Of a DNA stretch of 64,000 bases, positions 46,168 to 57,642 are shown in pieces. A model generated the notes under the pieces. It was given only the letters and a program-made list of their open reading frames with translations, had not been told where the DNA came from and made no database searches. A program made the position numbers and the translations under genes. Origin of the DNA: Campylobacter hyointestinalis subsp. lawsonii (lineage in GTDB: Bacteria > Campylobacterota > Campylobacteria > Campylobacterales > Campylobacteraceae). Each line of letters begins with the position of its first letter. Within the stretch, counting starts at the first letter, position 1. The stretch is from NCBI RefSeq assembly GCF_013372165.1, contig NZ_CP053828.1, positions 372,001 to 436,000 on the forward strand. The letters run 5' to 3'.

Positions 46168-47678
46168 AGCATATTCTCCAGAATTTTTCTATCTATCTTG
46201 CCGTGCGTGTTTAGTGTAAAATTTTCTAACTTTATAAGCCTATTTGGTAGCATATATGTTGGTAGATTTTTTTTAAGCTCACCCATAAGCGCACTCTCAT
46301 CGCATATTCCTGTGAAAAATAAATTTATCTTATAATCCTTAAATATCGCACATGTGCTCTCTGCTAATTTTTGTGCGGCTAACTCTATTTCAGGTAGCTC
46401 TATGCGATGTCCCATATGTTTTACCATAAAATCTTTGCGTCCTACATATACAAACTCGCCATTATCATTTAGCTTTCCAAGATCGCCAGTTTTATAAATA
46501 CGCTCAAAATAGCTTTTATTTAGTGGATTTTGTATGAAAACCTCATTGCTCTTTTCTTGTTCGCACCAGTATCCTAGGGCTACATTTGGTCCGCTTACGC
46601 ATATTTCACCTATTTTGCCAACTTCTGTTATCTCTTTTAGCTCGTCGCTTAATAAAAATACTTTTTGCCCATAAAACGCTTTTCCTATCGGTAAAGTATC
46701 GATACACTCATAATCTTTTGGCACTTCATAAAATGTGCAATTAAAAGTTATCTCACTTGGTCCATATAAATTTATAAATTTTGCTTTTGGCAGATAGTGT
46801 TGCCAGATTTTAAGGTGATTTAGTGGCATTACCTCTCCGCTAAAAAATACTTTTGAAATTTGATTTGGTATTTTATAGTTAAACACCCTAAATGCACTAA
46901 GTAAGCAAAGTGCGCTAACCGCCCAAATTAGCGTAGTTACATTAAATTTTATTAGTTTATCAACTAAGCAAGTAGGCTTTATAAAATCTTTTTGTGTTAA
47001 TAACACCACACTAGCGCCAACATACACGCCGCAGTATATGTCTTTATTTGCAACATCAAAATCAAATGGTGCTTGATTTGCTAAAATATCATCACTGCTA
47101 AGTTTTAGTGTGCTAACAAATGCCCTAGCAAAATATAAGACATTTGCGTGACTTTTTACCACGCCTTTTGGCACGCCAGTGCTTCCGCTTGTAAAAACTA
47201 TACTAAGAGCATCTGTGGCTTGATAAGTGCGTGAAATCTGAGCTAATAAGCTACTATTTATGCTCGTTTTAAGACACTCATCTATTAGGATAATTTTTAC
47301 ATTTTGATCTTTTAAGCTTTGGTTAAAAATTTGATACGCCTGTGCTTTGTGCTCTTTTGTTGTGATGATTAGTGATGCTTTAAGGACGCCAAGCATATCA
47401 TTTAAGCGTTTAGCAGGTAGGCTAGTTTCAAAAAAGCTATAGCAAACCCTAGCATAAAGACAGCCAAAAATTCCTTGTACCGCATTAATAGACTTTGGCA
47501 TAAAAAACACAACCGCACTATTTGGTTTGATGCTAAGATTTAGTAAATAGCTAGCAAATTTCTTTGCACCTATTTGTAAATTTACATAGCTTATCGCATC
47601 ATTTTCATCTATAAATGCTATTTTGTTTGGATATTTTTTTACACTTGCATCTAAAAATTCACTTACATTAGTTAGCAT
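46164..47678 (-). CDS. AMP-forming amino-acid ligase (adenylation domain, DltA-like)
   Basis: 504 residues, a stand-alone adenylation enzyme. The P-loop core motif A3 is FTSGSTGVPKG (162-172), A5 is NLYGPSEITFNCTFYE, A7 YKTGDLG, A8 FVYVGRKDFMVKHMGHRIELPEIE, and the catalytic lysine motif A10 NTHGKIDRK near the end. Such enzymes activate an amino acid with ATP and load it on the phosphopantetheine of a carrier. The carrier gene directly upstream overlaps it by 11 bp. The substrate cannot be read off. The nearest recalled parallel is the Cj1307/Cj1308 pair of the C. jejuni flagellin-glycan island. Confidence 0.87.
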   Translation of the reverse strand: MLTNVSEFLDASVKKYPNKIAFIDENDAISYVNLQIGAKKFASYLLNLSIKPNSAVVFFMPKSINAVQGIFGCLYARVCYSFFETSLPAKRLNDMLGVLKASLIITTKEHKAQAYQIFNQSLKDQNVKIILIDECLKTSINSSLLAQISRTYQATDALSIVFTSGSTGVPKGVVKSHANVLYFARAFVSTLKLSSDDILANQAPFDFDVANKDIYCGVYVGASVVLLTQKDFIKPTCLVDKLIKFNVTTLIWAVSALCLLSAFRVFNYKIPNQISKVFFSGEVMPLNHLKIWQHYLPKAKFINLYGPSEITFNCTFYEVPKDYECIDTLPIGKAFYGQKVFLLSDELKEITEVGKIGEICVSGPNVALGYWCEQEKSNEVFIQNPLNKSYFERIYKTGDLGKLNDNGEFVYVGRKDFMVKHMGHRIELPEIELAAQKLAESTCAIFKDYKINLFFTGICDESALMGELKKNLPTYMLPNRLIKLENFTLNTHGKIDRKILENML

Positions 47679-47898
47679 TTTTTAGCTTTTCTATCATCTC
47701 TTTTATGGCTTTGGCTGAGTTGAAATTTTCTGGTTCTATGTATTGTGGCTCTATTTCTATATCAAATTCTTCTTCTAGCTTCATAACTATCTGAAGTATA
47801 TCAAAACTAGTAATAATGCCATCGCTTACTAAATTTGTAGCGTTTGTAAAGTCTATGTCGCCTCTTACGCTTTGTAAAATTTCTGTAATTTCTTGCAT
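47668..47898 (-). CDS. Acyl/peptidyl carrier protein
   Basis: A 76-residue acidic four-helix carrier. The phosphopantetheine site is S31 in SDGIITSFDILQIV; the residue before it is Thr rather than the usual Asp, an isolated difference (DSL/DSF in most). It is too divergent to be the fatty-acid ACP and is translated between a dehydrogenase-like gene (10 bp upstream) and its probable ligase (11 bp overlap). GGAAAAA precedes the ATG. Confidence 0.87.
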   Translation of the reverse strand: MQEITEILQSVRGDIDFTNATNLVSDGIITSFDILQIVMKLEEEFDIEIEPQYIEPENFNSAKAIKEMIEKLKNAN

Positions 47899-47908
47899 AT
47901 TTTTTCCT

Positions 47909-48940
47909 TTATTTGGTTTTTATTTCTTTAAGCAGATCGCAAGCCACGGCAATATCTTCTATTATCATACCGCCACTTGCAAATACTACCGGTTTATTTT
48001 GAGCTAAAATTTCACTTTTAGTTTTGTTTAAAATATCTACAATATCTACAATCTCACCTCTTTTAACTTGTTTATCATATACAAGGTCTATAAAGCGTGA
48101 GCCAAGAGATGAAAATTTAGGATAAACAGGATAGCCAAACTCTGCTAAGTAGCTTTCATACATAGCAAAATTATCTGCCACTTTTATCGCATCATTTATC
48201 AAAAATTCATCGCTAAATTTCGCATAGCTTAGACACAAAATAAGTGCATTTTCTTTAATATATTTAGCACGAAGTAGTGGCATCTGACCAAGAGAGTCAA
48301 AGTCAAAGCCTGGATTTACGCTTATTATATCGCTATCATCAAGCACAGCATTGACATTTTGGCAGATCTCAAAGCATATATTTTTAAATTTATTAAAATT
48401 TGAGATAAATTTTTCTGCTCCGTTTTCGGTTTTTGATTTAATCTTTATTAAATTTATATTTGGATATAACTCCAAAAGACCTTGCAAAAATATAGTATGA
48501 ATTTCACCGCCGCCAATGAGACCTATCGTTTTTACTCTTTGTGCTTGTTTTAAAAGCGTTGTGGCATATAGGCTAAGTGCGGCTGTGCGATAAGCTGTAA
48601 GTAAATTTGCCTCAAATAAAGCTATCGGCGCGCCGGTATTTGGCTTATTTAATATGAGTGTAAAGTTTGTAGAGTTGCGTGTAGAGCCGCGGATATTTGG
48701 TCCGTGCCATTTTAGTCCTGCTACTTGATACTCACCGCCAAGAAAACCAGGCATTGCGATAAATGTATTGTTTGTGTGTTTATCTCTTGGGAAACTTATA
48801 CGCATTCCGTGACTATTTGCGTTTTTTCCACCCATTGCGTAATCTTTTGTTTGCATGATTTTATACATTTTTTGTATGCTTTTTACGCAGTTGGTGATAT
48901 TTAGGTATTTTGCTGTGGTTTTTTCATCGATATAAATCAT
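47909..48940 (-). CDS. Ornithine cyclodeaminase / mu-crystallin family protein
   Basis: 343 residues with a Rossmann dinucleotide fold (KTIGLIGGGEIHTIFLQGLLE near 135-155) and an N-terminal substrate domain with VAGLKWHGPN holding the family lysine. Family members include ornithine and lysine cyclodeaminases, ketimine reductases and SbnB-type amino-acid dehydrogenases. The long NANSHGMRISFPRDK region places it in a less-studied branch, sometimes labelled tyramine oxidase subunit B. It overlaps the upstream fusion gene by 17 bp. A redox or deamination step on a small amino acid is likely; the actual reaction is unknown. Confidence 0.8.
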   Translation of the reverse strand: MIYIDEKTTAKYLNITNCVKSIQKMYKIMQTKDYAMGGKNANSHGMRISFPRDKHTNNTFIAMPGFLGGEYQVAGLKWHGPNIRGSTRNSTNFTLILNKPNTGAPIALFEANLLTAYRTAALSLYATTLLKQAQRVKTIGLIGGGEIHTIFLQGLLELYPNINLIKIKSKTENGAEKFISNFNKFKNICFEICQNVNAVLDDSDIISVNPGFDFDSLGQMPLLRAKYIKENALILCLSYAKFSDEFLINDAIKVADNFAMYESYLAEFGYPVYPKFSSLGSRFIDLVYDKQVKRGEIVDIVDILNKTKSEILAQNKPVVFASGGMIIEDIAVACDLLKEIKTK

Positions 48941-51053
48941 ATTTTACATCCTCTAAACTTGCTAAATTTGCCCTTTTTAAAATTTGTGCAACGCGCAATA
49001 ACTCTCTAAAATCTAAATTCTTTTTGACTGCTATTTGGCTTAAATTTTCTTCGTTGCAAAATGTCAGTTCTCTGATATAGCGACTATCTTTAGAGTATTC
49101 AAGCTGATCTACACTACTTACAAAAAGCTCACCTTTGAAATTCCGTATGAATTTAGCGTCATTTTCTACTATATCTATCAAATTTAAGATAAATTTGATA
49201 GCCAAATCAAGATTTTTCAAATTTGCATTCTTAGGTGTGTCTTTGTCTGTGTGATACTGCGGGTAAAAAGCAGAGTTTTCATCTAGCCTTTGGATACTCA
49301 TCATAGGTATATTTAGAGCATTAAACATTCTTTCATCATTTAAAAACTGCCCCGGCGCACCAAAGTCTTTTGTGCCTAGATTATGCTGTTTAAATACCAT
49401 ATCAGCAACACTATCAAGATATGAGTTTGGATTATTTGAGTGCATTAGATGCAGTCTTTGGTTTGCAGATAAAATCTCTAGAAAAATTCCACCAATCATA
49501 TCTTTAATCTCTTTTTCATTTTGACTAAGATAACAAGCCGAACCGATAGTCTCAGGCAGGATAAGTAGCTTGTAAGAGTAGCGTAACTCTTTATGTTTAG
49601 CAAGTGATTCCATGATTTTTAGCCCTGCGATGACACCGCTTAGGTCATCATTAAACTGATATGGATGGTCAAGATGAGCGCAAAAAACGATGGTTTTGTT
49701 GCTTTTGCCTTGTATGTGCCACTTGCCTACTTTTAGTTCGCCATAGCTTGTAGCGGAGTCGATTTTGACATAGTATCTCTCATCATTTAGGCGTAATTTT
49801 TGCTCATTTGAGCAGCAAAGACCCCAATCACGCTCATAAAATTTAAAATTATATGCAACGGCATTTTTTTGGTCATTTGCCCATTTTTCAGGCGTATGTA
49901 GATGCTCAAAAAGTTCTTTGCGACTTACTTCTTTATCAAGTGGTAGCGAATAACGCATAACATGCAAGCCGTTTTGCTTTGTAGAAAATATCTCATTTCC
50001 GTCCGTATCATAAAGTCCTGCGTGATGACATATCCAACGCTCTGGAACTATCCATGTAAATGCTCGTGTGCCGCTAGGGTATGAGTGAATTTTGATAGAT
50101 TTAAATTTGTTTTTTATGGCATTTATCGCTGCATCATAGCCATCACTTACTAGATCTCGTGGTAGATTATAGAGCTTATCTGCTAGTTCGTGTATGTCTG
50201 TGCTTTTTAAATTTGTATCAAATTTTTGCTCACCAGTGCGTAGTTTTTCGGCTTTTGCTAGATCGCATTTTGGACCAACTGCTGTGATCCAAGGATTTTT
50301 TTTAAATTCTTTTAGAGCAAAATCCCTATACTCGCTAACTTTTGTGGCGTGTATAATGCCTTTGCCAATAGTTGCCGTTTTGATTATGCCCTGTTTTATG
50401 GCTTTATCTGTTATTGCCTTAAATGTAGGATATGCGTTTGAAACATACGGGCGTACATTGTAAATCCATGAAATTTTATGCTCGGTGCTATTTTTGCGTA
50501 TTTTGCCAACAAAAAATTTATTATATCTATGAGGTACTTTAAATTCTTCTTCGTAAGCGTGAAGTATAGTCGCCCATCTTAGCCCAACGCCGATCGTAAG
50601 AAGCTTAGTACCCCCCCCTATTTTTGTAAAGCGGTCAAAAAATGAGTCTTTTCCAAATGATGTATTTGCTACTACTTTTGTAAGCTCATCTGCCATAGGT
50701 CCTATAGCGGCAACTGATAAAAATGGATCTAAACTTCTTTTAGCCTCTAAAAGTCTCCAAAAATACTCGCTAAACTGCCCCATTAATGGGCAAGGCGTGG
50801 TTTGTGGATCATAAATTTCACCACTTCCTAGTGAATATGTAAAAGTTGGAACGACAATTGTGCCATTTGGCCCTATGACATTTTGTAGAGCTTTTAATAC
50901 AGCAGCAGATAGTTCACCTGCATTTTTGACGCCTTGCATAAGCGCACCTAAGCGGCTAAGACCTGAATGAACCATAACTATATCGTCTTTACTTATACCG
51001 ACACTTTTAAAGGCATTTTCTAAATCTTGTCCTGTATATGAAGTTTTTTTCAT
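48924..51053 (-). CDS. AAC(3)-like acyltransferase fused to DUF2172/DUF4910 M28-like domain; phase-variable
   Basis: 709 residues. Residues 1-265 are an aminoglycoside 3-N-acetyltransferase fold: VHSGLSRLGAL (28-38), GTIVVPTFTY (64-73), SLDPFLSVAAIG (107-118) and catalytic-type H165-x2-E168. Residues about 285-635 are a DUF2172/DUF4910 zinc-peptidase-like domain with H460, D462, D469-D470, E501 (LPET) and H601 (YHTD). A winged-helix-like tail follows (636-709). A run of eight G at 50611-50618 encodes G146-G148 and leaves the gene in frame. In C. jejuni the two halves are separate genes, Cj1296/Cj1297 and Cj1295 (recalled), which act on flagellar pseudaminic acid. Probable function: transfer of an acyl or aminoacyl group to a surface amino sugar. 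Confidence 0.85.
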   Translation of the reverse strand: MKKTSYTGQDLENAFKSVGISKDDIVMVHSGLSRLGALMQGVKNAGELSAAVLKALQNVIGPNGTIVVPTFTYSLGSGEIYDPQTTPCPLMGQFSEYFWRLLEAKRSLDPFLSVAAIGPMADELTKVVANTSFGKDSFFDRFTKIGGGTKLLTIGVGLRWATILHAYEEEFKVPHRYNKFFVGKIRKNSTEHKISWIYNVRPYVSNAYPTFKAITDKAIKQGIIKTATIGKGIIHATKVSEYRDFALKEFKKNPWITAVGPKCDLAKAEKLRTGEQKFDTNLKSTDIHELADKLYNLPRDLVSDGYDAAINAIKNKFKSIKIHSYPSGTRAFTWIVPERWICHHAGLYDTDGNEIFSTKQNGLHVMRYSLPLDKEVSRKELFEHLHTPEKWANDQKNAVAYNFKFYERDWGLCCSNEQKLRLNDERYYVKIDSATSYGELKVGKWHIQGKSNKTIVFCAHLDHPYQFNDDLSGVIAGLKIMESLAKHKELRYSYKLLILPETIGSACYLSQNEKEIKDMIGGIFLEILSANQRLHLMHSNNPNSYLDSVADMVFKQHNLGTKDFGAPGQFLNDERMFNALNIPMMSIQRLDENSAFYPQYHTDKDTPKNANLKNLDLAIKFILNLIDIVENDAKFIRNFKGELFVSSVDQLEYSKDSRYIRELTFCNEENLSQIAVKKNLDFRELLRVAQILKRANLASLEDVKYDLYR
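50611..50618 (-). repeat. G8 homopolymer tract (contingency locus)
   Basis: Eight consecutive C on the plus strand, that is G8 in the coding strand, within the acyltransferase domain. It is the only G/C run longer than five in the window. G tracts of eight or more are the typical slippage sites of Campylobacter phase variation; loss or gain of one G would truncate the protein near residue 150. Confidence 0.85.
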
Positions 51054-51088
51054 CGTTTAACTTAATTTTATATTTATTTTGACTTGGC

Positions 51089-51094
51089 ATTGTA
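51089..51094 (-). promoter_or_regulatory. -10 candidate for the carrier-protein operon
   Basis: TACAAT on the minus strand in TTTAGTTACAATGCC, 36 bp upstream of the fusion-gene ATG. The 249 bp divergent spacer also carries the pglE promoter. Confidence 0.35.
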
Positions 51095-51269
51095 ACTAAA
51101 TTTATTTAAAAATGACTTTATAATATAAAATAATCATAAAGTAAATTTAGTAATAAAGATAGCCTAATTTGCTTTAAAGAAGTTTGTAGCAATGCTATGT
51201 AAAAAATAAAAGCTTTACAAATATTTCGTGAAATTTTATATTTTTAACTTCAGTTTATACAAGCTTTGA

Positions 51270-51275
51270 TAAAAT
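51270..51275 (+). promoter_or_regulatory. -10 candidate of pglE-pglF
   Basis: TAAAAT in the context GCTTTGATAAAATACC, 28 bp before the pglE ATG; extended -10 type. Confidence 0.4.
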
Positions 51276-51293
51276 ACCAAAAAAATATTTTAA

Positions 51294-54181
<2,888 letters not shown>

Positions 54182-54182
54182 A

Positions 54183-55088
54183 ATGCTTATAAAAGAAATT
54201 CAAGAATTTAGCGATATAAGATACAAAGCAAGAGCTTATTTGTGTTATCTTTTTGATAGAAATATACCAAATAATTTGCCAGGCGTCAGCATAAATTTGA
54301 TAAATGAAGGCTTTGATAAGATCGCACACGAAATCGAATGTTTTGAAGCTTTTTATATACTTGATAAAAACGGCATCCAAGTCGAAAACAACGTCAGTTT
54401 AGATACAAATAATATGATAGGCAAGGGTACCAATAGAAGTAATAAGGCTTATTATTACAGAGCCGTTAGAGAAGGGCGTTGCGTACTAACTGATCCATAT
54501 CCTTCAAGCCTTACTAATGGACTTTGCGTGACTGCTTCTATGCCTGTTTATAATGATAAACGCGAACTAAAATATATAGCTTGTATGGACATTAGTCTTA
54601 CTGATATATTAAAACTTGTTCATCCAAGCTCAGTAGATAGTGTTTTTGGTAAATTTACTAAATTTGCGTATTTTATGTTTTCATTAGCGCTTTTTGTAGT
54701 TGCTATTGTTCTTTTTATACAAGGCGTTAAAAGTTTTGTTTTAAAAGGGCTAGGCGACATAAATATAAGCGAAGTGTTTGAATCAACTATAGTTTTAACG
54801 CTCGCTCTTGCTATATTTGATCTTGTAAAAGCGATATTTGAATCTGAGGTATTAGGTAGGTCAAATTATGAAAATAATGGAGCTAGTAAGACAATGGTGC
54901 GATTTATTTGCAGTATAATCATCGCTCTTGCTATAGAGTCTTTGATGCTTGTTTTTAAATTTGCCATTACAAATCCTAGCGGAATCATATATGCTATATA
55001 TCTGATCGGCGGAGTTGCAGTTTTGATGGTAGCACTTGGGTTTTATATTTTATCACTAAAAAGAGGTAAGGTTGATAGGAATTATTGA
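54183..55088 (+). CDS. PDC/Cache-sensor-like membrane protein
   Basis: 301 residues starting 1 bp after pglF. Residues about 1-150 resemble a PDC/Cache ligand-binding domain (FYILDKNGIQVENNVSLD, YYRAVREGRCVLTDPYPS, ASMPVYNDKRELKYIACMDI). Four hydrophobic helices follow (about 160-180, 205-225, 240-260 and 270-290). There is no N-terminal helix and no kinase, cyclase or chemotaxis output domain, so what the sensor would control is unknown. The position suggests co-transcription with pglEF, but it may simply be a neighbour. It overlaps hisH by 17 bp. Confidence 0.7.
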   Translation: MLIKEIQEFSDIRYKARAYLCYLFDRNIPNNLPGVSINLINEGFDKIAHEIECFEAFYILDKNGIQVENNVSLDTNNMIGKGTNRSNKAYYYRAVREGRCVLTDPYPSSLTNGLCVTASMPVYNDKRELKYIACMDISLTDILKLVHPSSVDSVFGKFTKFAYFMFSLALFVVAIVLFIQGVKSFVLKGLGDINISEVFESTIVLTLALAIFDLVKAIFESEVLGRSNYENNGASKTMVRFICSIIIALAIESLMLVFKFAITNPSGIIYAIYLIGGVAVLMVALGFYILSLKRGKVDRNY

Positions 55089-55683
55089 TTATGGAGCTGG
55101 CAATATAAGAAGCGTTATAAATGCTTTTGAGTTTGTAGGGAGTGGCGCAAAACTAGTAAAAGCTGGAGAGAATTTAAATTTATATGATAAACTTGTACTT
55201 CCTGGAGTCGGAGCTTTTGGCGATGCTATGGATAAGCTTAGAGTAAATGATCTAAATTTGGCTATTGTCGATTTTATAGAATTAAAAAAACCTTTTTTGG
55301 GAATTTGCCTTGGTATGCAACTTCTTTTTGAAAAAGGATTTGAGTTTGGAGAGTATGACGGGCTTGGCGTGATACCAGGAAGCGTTGTTAAATTTGATGA
55401 AACTAAATTTGACAGACCGCTTAAAATTCCCCATATCGGTTGGAATAGTTGTGAGTTTATCAAAGATACCGATATAAACAGAGGATTAGCAAATAGCGCG
55501 TATTTGTATTTTGTGCATTCATATCATGCTATTTGCGATGATGAGTTTGTGTTAGCCACTACAAAATACGGATATAAATTCGTAAGTGCGGTTTGTAAAG
55601 ATAATGTATTTGGCTTTCAGCCTCATCCTGAAAAATCTCATGAAAATGGGCTTAAAATTATAAAAAATTTTGTGGAGTTATAA
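55072..55683 (+). CDS. hisH: Imidazole glycerol phosphate synthase, glutaminase subunit HisH
   Basis: Supplies ammonia to HisF in histidine synthesis. 203 residues, class I glutamine amidotransferase with catalytic C79 in FLGICLGMQ and the His-Glu pair in GFQPHPEKS near 184. The start is a TTG at 55072 inside the upstream gene, chosen because the conserved [14 protein letters not shown] follows at once and AAGAGGTAA lies just upstream. A non-ATG start plus overlap implies translational coupling. It overlaps hisA by 1 bp. Confidence 0.94.
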   Translation: MIGIIDYGAGNIRSVINAFEFVGSGAKLVKAGENLNLYDKLVLPGVGAFGDAMDKLRVNDLNLAIVDFIELKKPFLGICLGMQLLFEKGFEFGEYDGLGVIPGSVVKFDETKFDRPLKIPHIGWNSCEFIKDTDINRGLANSAYLYFVHSYHAICDDEFVLATTKYGYKFVSAVCKDNVFGFQPHPEKSHENGLKIIKNFVEL

Positions 55684-56393
55684 TGGAAATCATACCTGCT
55701 ATAGATCTAAAAGAAGCAAAGGCGGTTAGGCTAACAAAGGGTCTTATGGATAGTGCAAAAATTTACTCTGATAAGCCTTGGGAGTTGGCGCGTGCTTTTG
55801 AAGATGCAGGTGCGAAATGGCTTCATATAGTTGATCTAGACGGAGCATTTGTAGGAGAAAGTATAAATTTAAAAACCATAGAAACTATACTTTCAAAAAC
55901 AAATTTACAAGTAGAAGTTGGTGGCGGTATAAGAAATGAAGATCGTATAAAAATGTATAAAAATTTAGGTGTTAGCCGTGTGATTTTAGGCTCTGTTGCG
56001 TTAAAAAATCCTGAGTTTGTAAAAGAAATGGCTAAAAAATATAGACTTGTAGTAGGTATAGATGCAATGAACGGATTTGTAGCAGTTGAGGGCTGGGCTA
56101 AAATAAGCCAGATCAAAGCGACTGATTTAGCAAAGCTATACGCTGATGCTGGAGTGGAGGCTATCATAGCTACTGATATAAGCAAAGACGGAATGCTAGG
56201 TGGAGTAAATGTAGAGTTTAGCTCATCTATAGCTAAGGCTAGTAAGTTGCCTACCATAGCTAGTGGCGGAGTTAGCTCTATAGAAGATTTAATAAATCTT
56301 CAAAAAAATGGTAATATCGCCGGAGTTATCGTCGGCAAGGCGTATTATGAGGGTAAAATCTCTCTAAAAGACGCTTTTAGAATTATTTTATAA
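55683..56393 (+). CDS. hisA: ProFAR isomerase HisA
   Basis: TIM-barrel isomerase of histidine synthesis, 236 residues. D8 is in [15 protein letters not shown], the second catalytic Asp in [12 protein letters not shown] near 168, and the phosphate-binding repeats are VEVGGGIR and IASGGVSS. It is translated directly after hisH (TAATG). hisF is not in the window. Confidence 0.95.
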   Translation: MEIIPAIDLKEAKAVRLTKGLMDSAKIYSDKPWELARAFEDAGAKWLHIVDLDGAFVGESINLKTIETILSKTNLQVEVGGGIRNEDRIKMYKNLGVSRVILGSVALKNPEFVKEMAKKYRLVVGIDAMNGFVAVEGWAKISQIKATDLAKLYADAGVEAIIATDISKDGMLGGVNVEFSSSIAKASKLPTIASGGVSSIEDLINLQKNGNIAGVIVGKAYYEGKISLKDAFRIIL

Positions 56394-56425
56394 GTATAAT
56401 AAGTTTTTTTAAAACTAAATTCTGA

Positions 56426-56431
56426 TAGAAT
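56426..56431 (+). promoter_or_regulatory. -10 element of the cheY operon
   Basis: TAGAAT in the context TTCTGATAGAATACACC, 28 bp before the cheY start, an extended -10. Confidence 0.5.
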
Positions 56432-56458
56432 ACACCAAATTTAAGAAAAGGATATTTA

Positions 56459-56824
56459 GTGAAGTTATTAGTTGTTGATGATAGCTCTACTATGAGAAGA
56501 ATTATAAAAAATACACTTCAAAGGCTTGGGCATAAAGACATCTTAGAAGCCGAACATGGTCTTGAGGCATGGAGTTTGTTAGAACAAAATCCAGATATAA
56601 GCGTTTTGATAACCGACTGGAATATGCCCGAGATGAATGGACTAGAGCTTGTAAAAAAAGTAAGAGCAGAAAAGAAATATGAAGATATGCCTATCATAAT
56701 GGTCACTACTGAAGGCGGAAAAGCCGAAGTTATAACTGCATTAAAAGCAGGTGTTAATAACTATATAGTAAAACCATTTACGCCACAAGTTTTAAAAGAA
56801 AAACTTGAAGATGTTCTTAACTAA
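56459..56824 (+). CDS. cheY: Chemotaxis response regulator CheY
   Basis: Single receiver domain of 121 residues that binds the flagellar switch when phosphorylated. Acidic pocket D7-D8, phospho-acceptor D53 in LITDWNMPEMNG, the T in MVTTEGG near 82 and K in IVKPFTP near 105. The start is a GTG at 56459 preceded by AAAAGGA. It heads a unit cheY-prmA-ftsH-psd-like-pssA in the same order as C. jejuni. Confidence 0.95.
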   Translation: MKLLVVDDSSTMRRIIKNTLQRLGHKDILEAEHGLEAWSLLEQNPDISVLITDWNMPEMNGLELVKKVRAEKKYEDMPIIMVTTEGGKAEVITALKAGVNNYIVKPFTPQVLKEKLEDVLN

Positions 56825-57634
56825 ATGAAAGAAAAATTTTTTGAATTAAAAATTCAAAGCCCGAATGCAGATATCTTAAAAGATTTTGCGTTTGATCTTG
56901 GGATAACTTGCATTGAAGAGATAAATGAAGGTTTTATCATACGCGATGAAGATGAATTAGATAACGTAAAATGGGGACTTGAAGAGTTTGCTAAACGAAC
57001 AAATACCCAGATAAAAACTTCTATAGAAGTAAAAGATAATATCGATTGGATAAATGAGTATAAAAAAGGTATAAAACCAGTACTCGTCGGTAAATTTTAC
57101 ATAAGACCTAGCTGGGAGGCTAGTAAAAACGGACTTATCAATATCATTATAGATCCTGCTTTGGCATTTGGCTCTGGTCATCACGAAAGCACGAGTTCTT
57201 GTCTGAATTTTATAAGTAAATACATAAACTCAAATACACACAAAACTGCTTTAGATGTTGGATGCGGAAGTGGAATACTTAGTATATCTTTAGCAAAATT
57301 ATGGCTTAAAGTAGATGCTTGTGATACTGACGCGCTAGCTGTTCTTAGCAGTAAAGAAAATGGTATAAAAAATAAAATTGAGTTTAACGATATCTGGAAT
57401 GGTTCAGTCATGGCAACTCATAAGAAATATGACGTAGTAGTAGCAAATATCATAGCCGATGTTATCTTGCTTTTAGCAAAAGATCTAAAAAATAGTATAA
57501 ATGATAATGGATATTTAATTATTTCAGGTATCTTAACAAAATACAAAGAGAGAATTCTAAAAAATTTTGGAGATTTAGAACTTGTTGAAAACATCACTTT
57601 AAATGAGTGGGAAAGTTTTATATTTAAAAAATAA
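56825..57634 (+). CDS. prmA: Ribosomal protein L11 methyltransferase
   Basis: SAM-dependent trimethylation of ribosomal protein L11. 269 residues: an N-terminal recognition domain, linker WINEYKKGIKPVLVGKFYIRP, then IIDPALAFGSGHHEST and the SAM loop ALDVGCGSGILS near 144-155, with VVANIIADV after it. The ATG follows the cheY stop directly. Confidence 0.93.
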   Translation: MKEKFFELKIQSPNADILKDFAFDLGITCIEEINEGFIIRDEDELDNVKWGLEEFAKRTNTQIKTSIEVKDNIDWINEYKKGIKPVLVGKFYIRPSWEASKNGLINIIIDPALAFGSGHHESTSSCLNFISKYINSNTHKTALDVGCGSGILSISLAKLWLKVDACDTDALAVLSSKENGIKNKIEFNDIWNGSVMATHKKYDVVVANIIADVILLLAKDLKNSINDNGYLIISGILTKYKERILKNFGDLELVENITLNEWESFIFKK

Positions 57635-57642
57635 GGAAAAAA

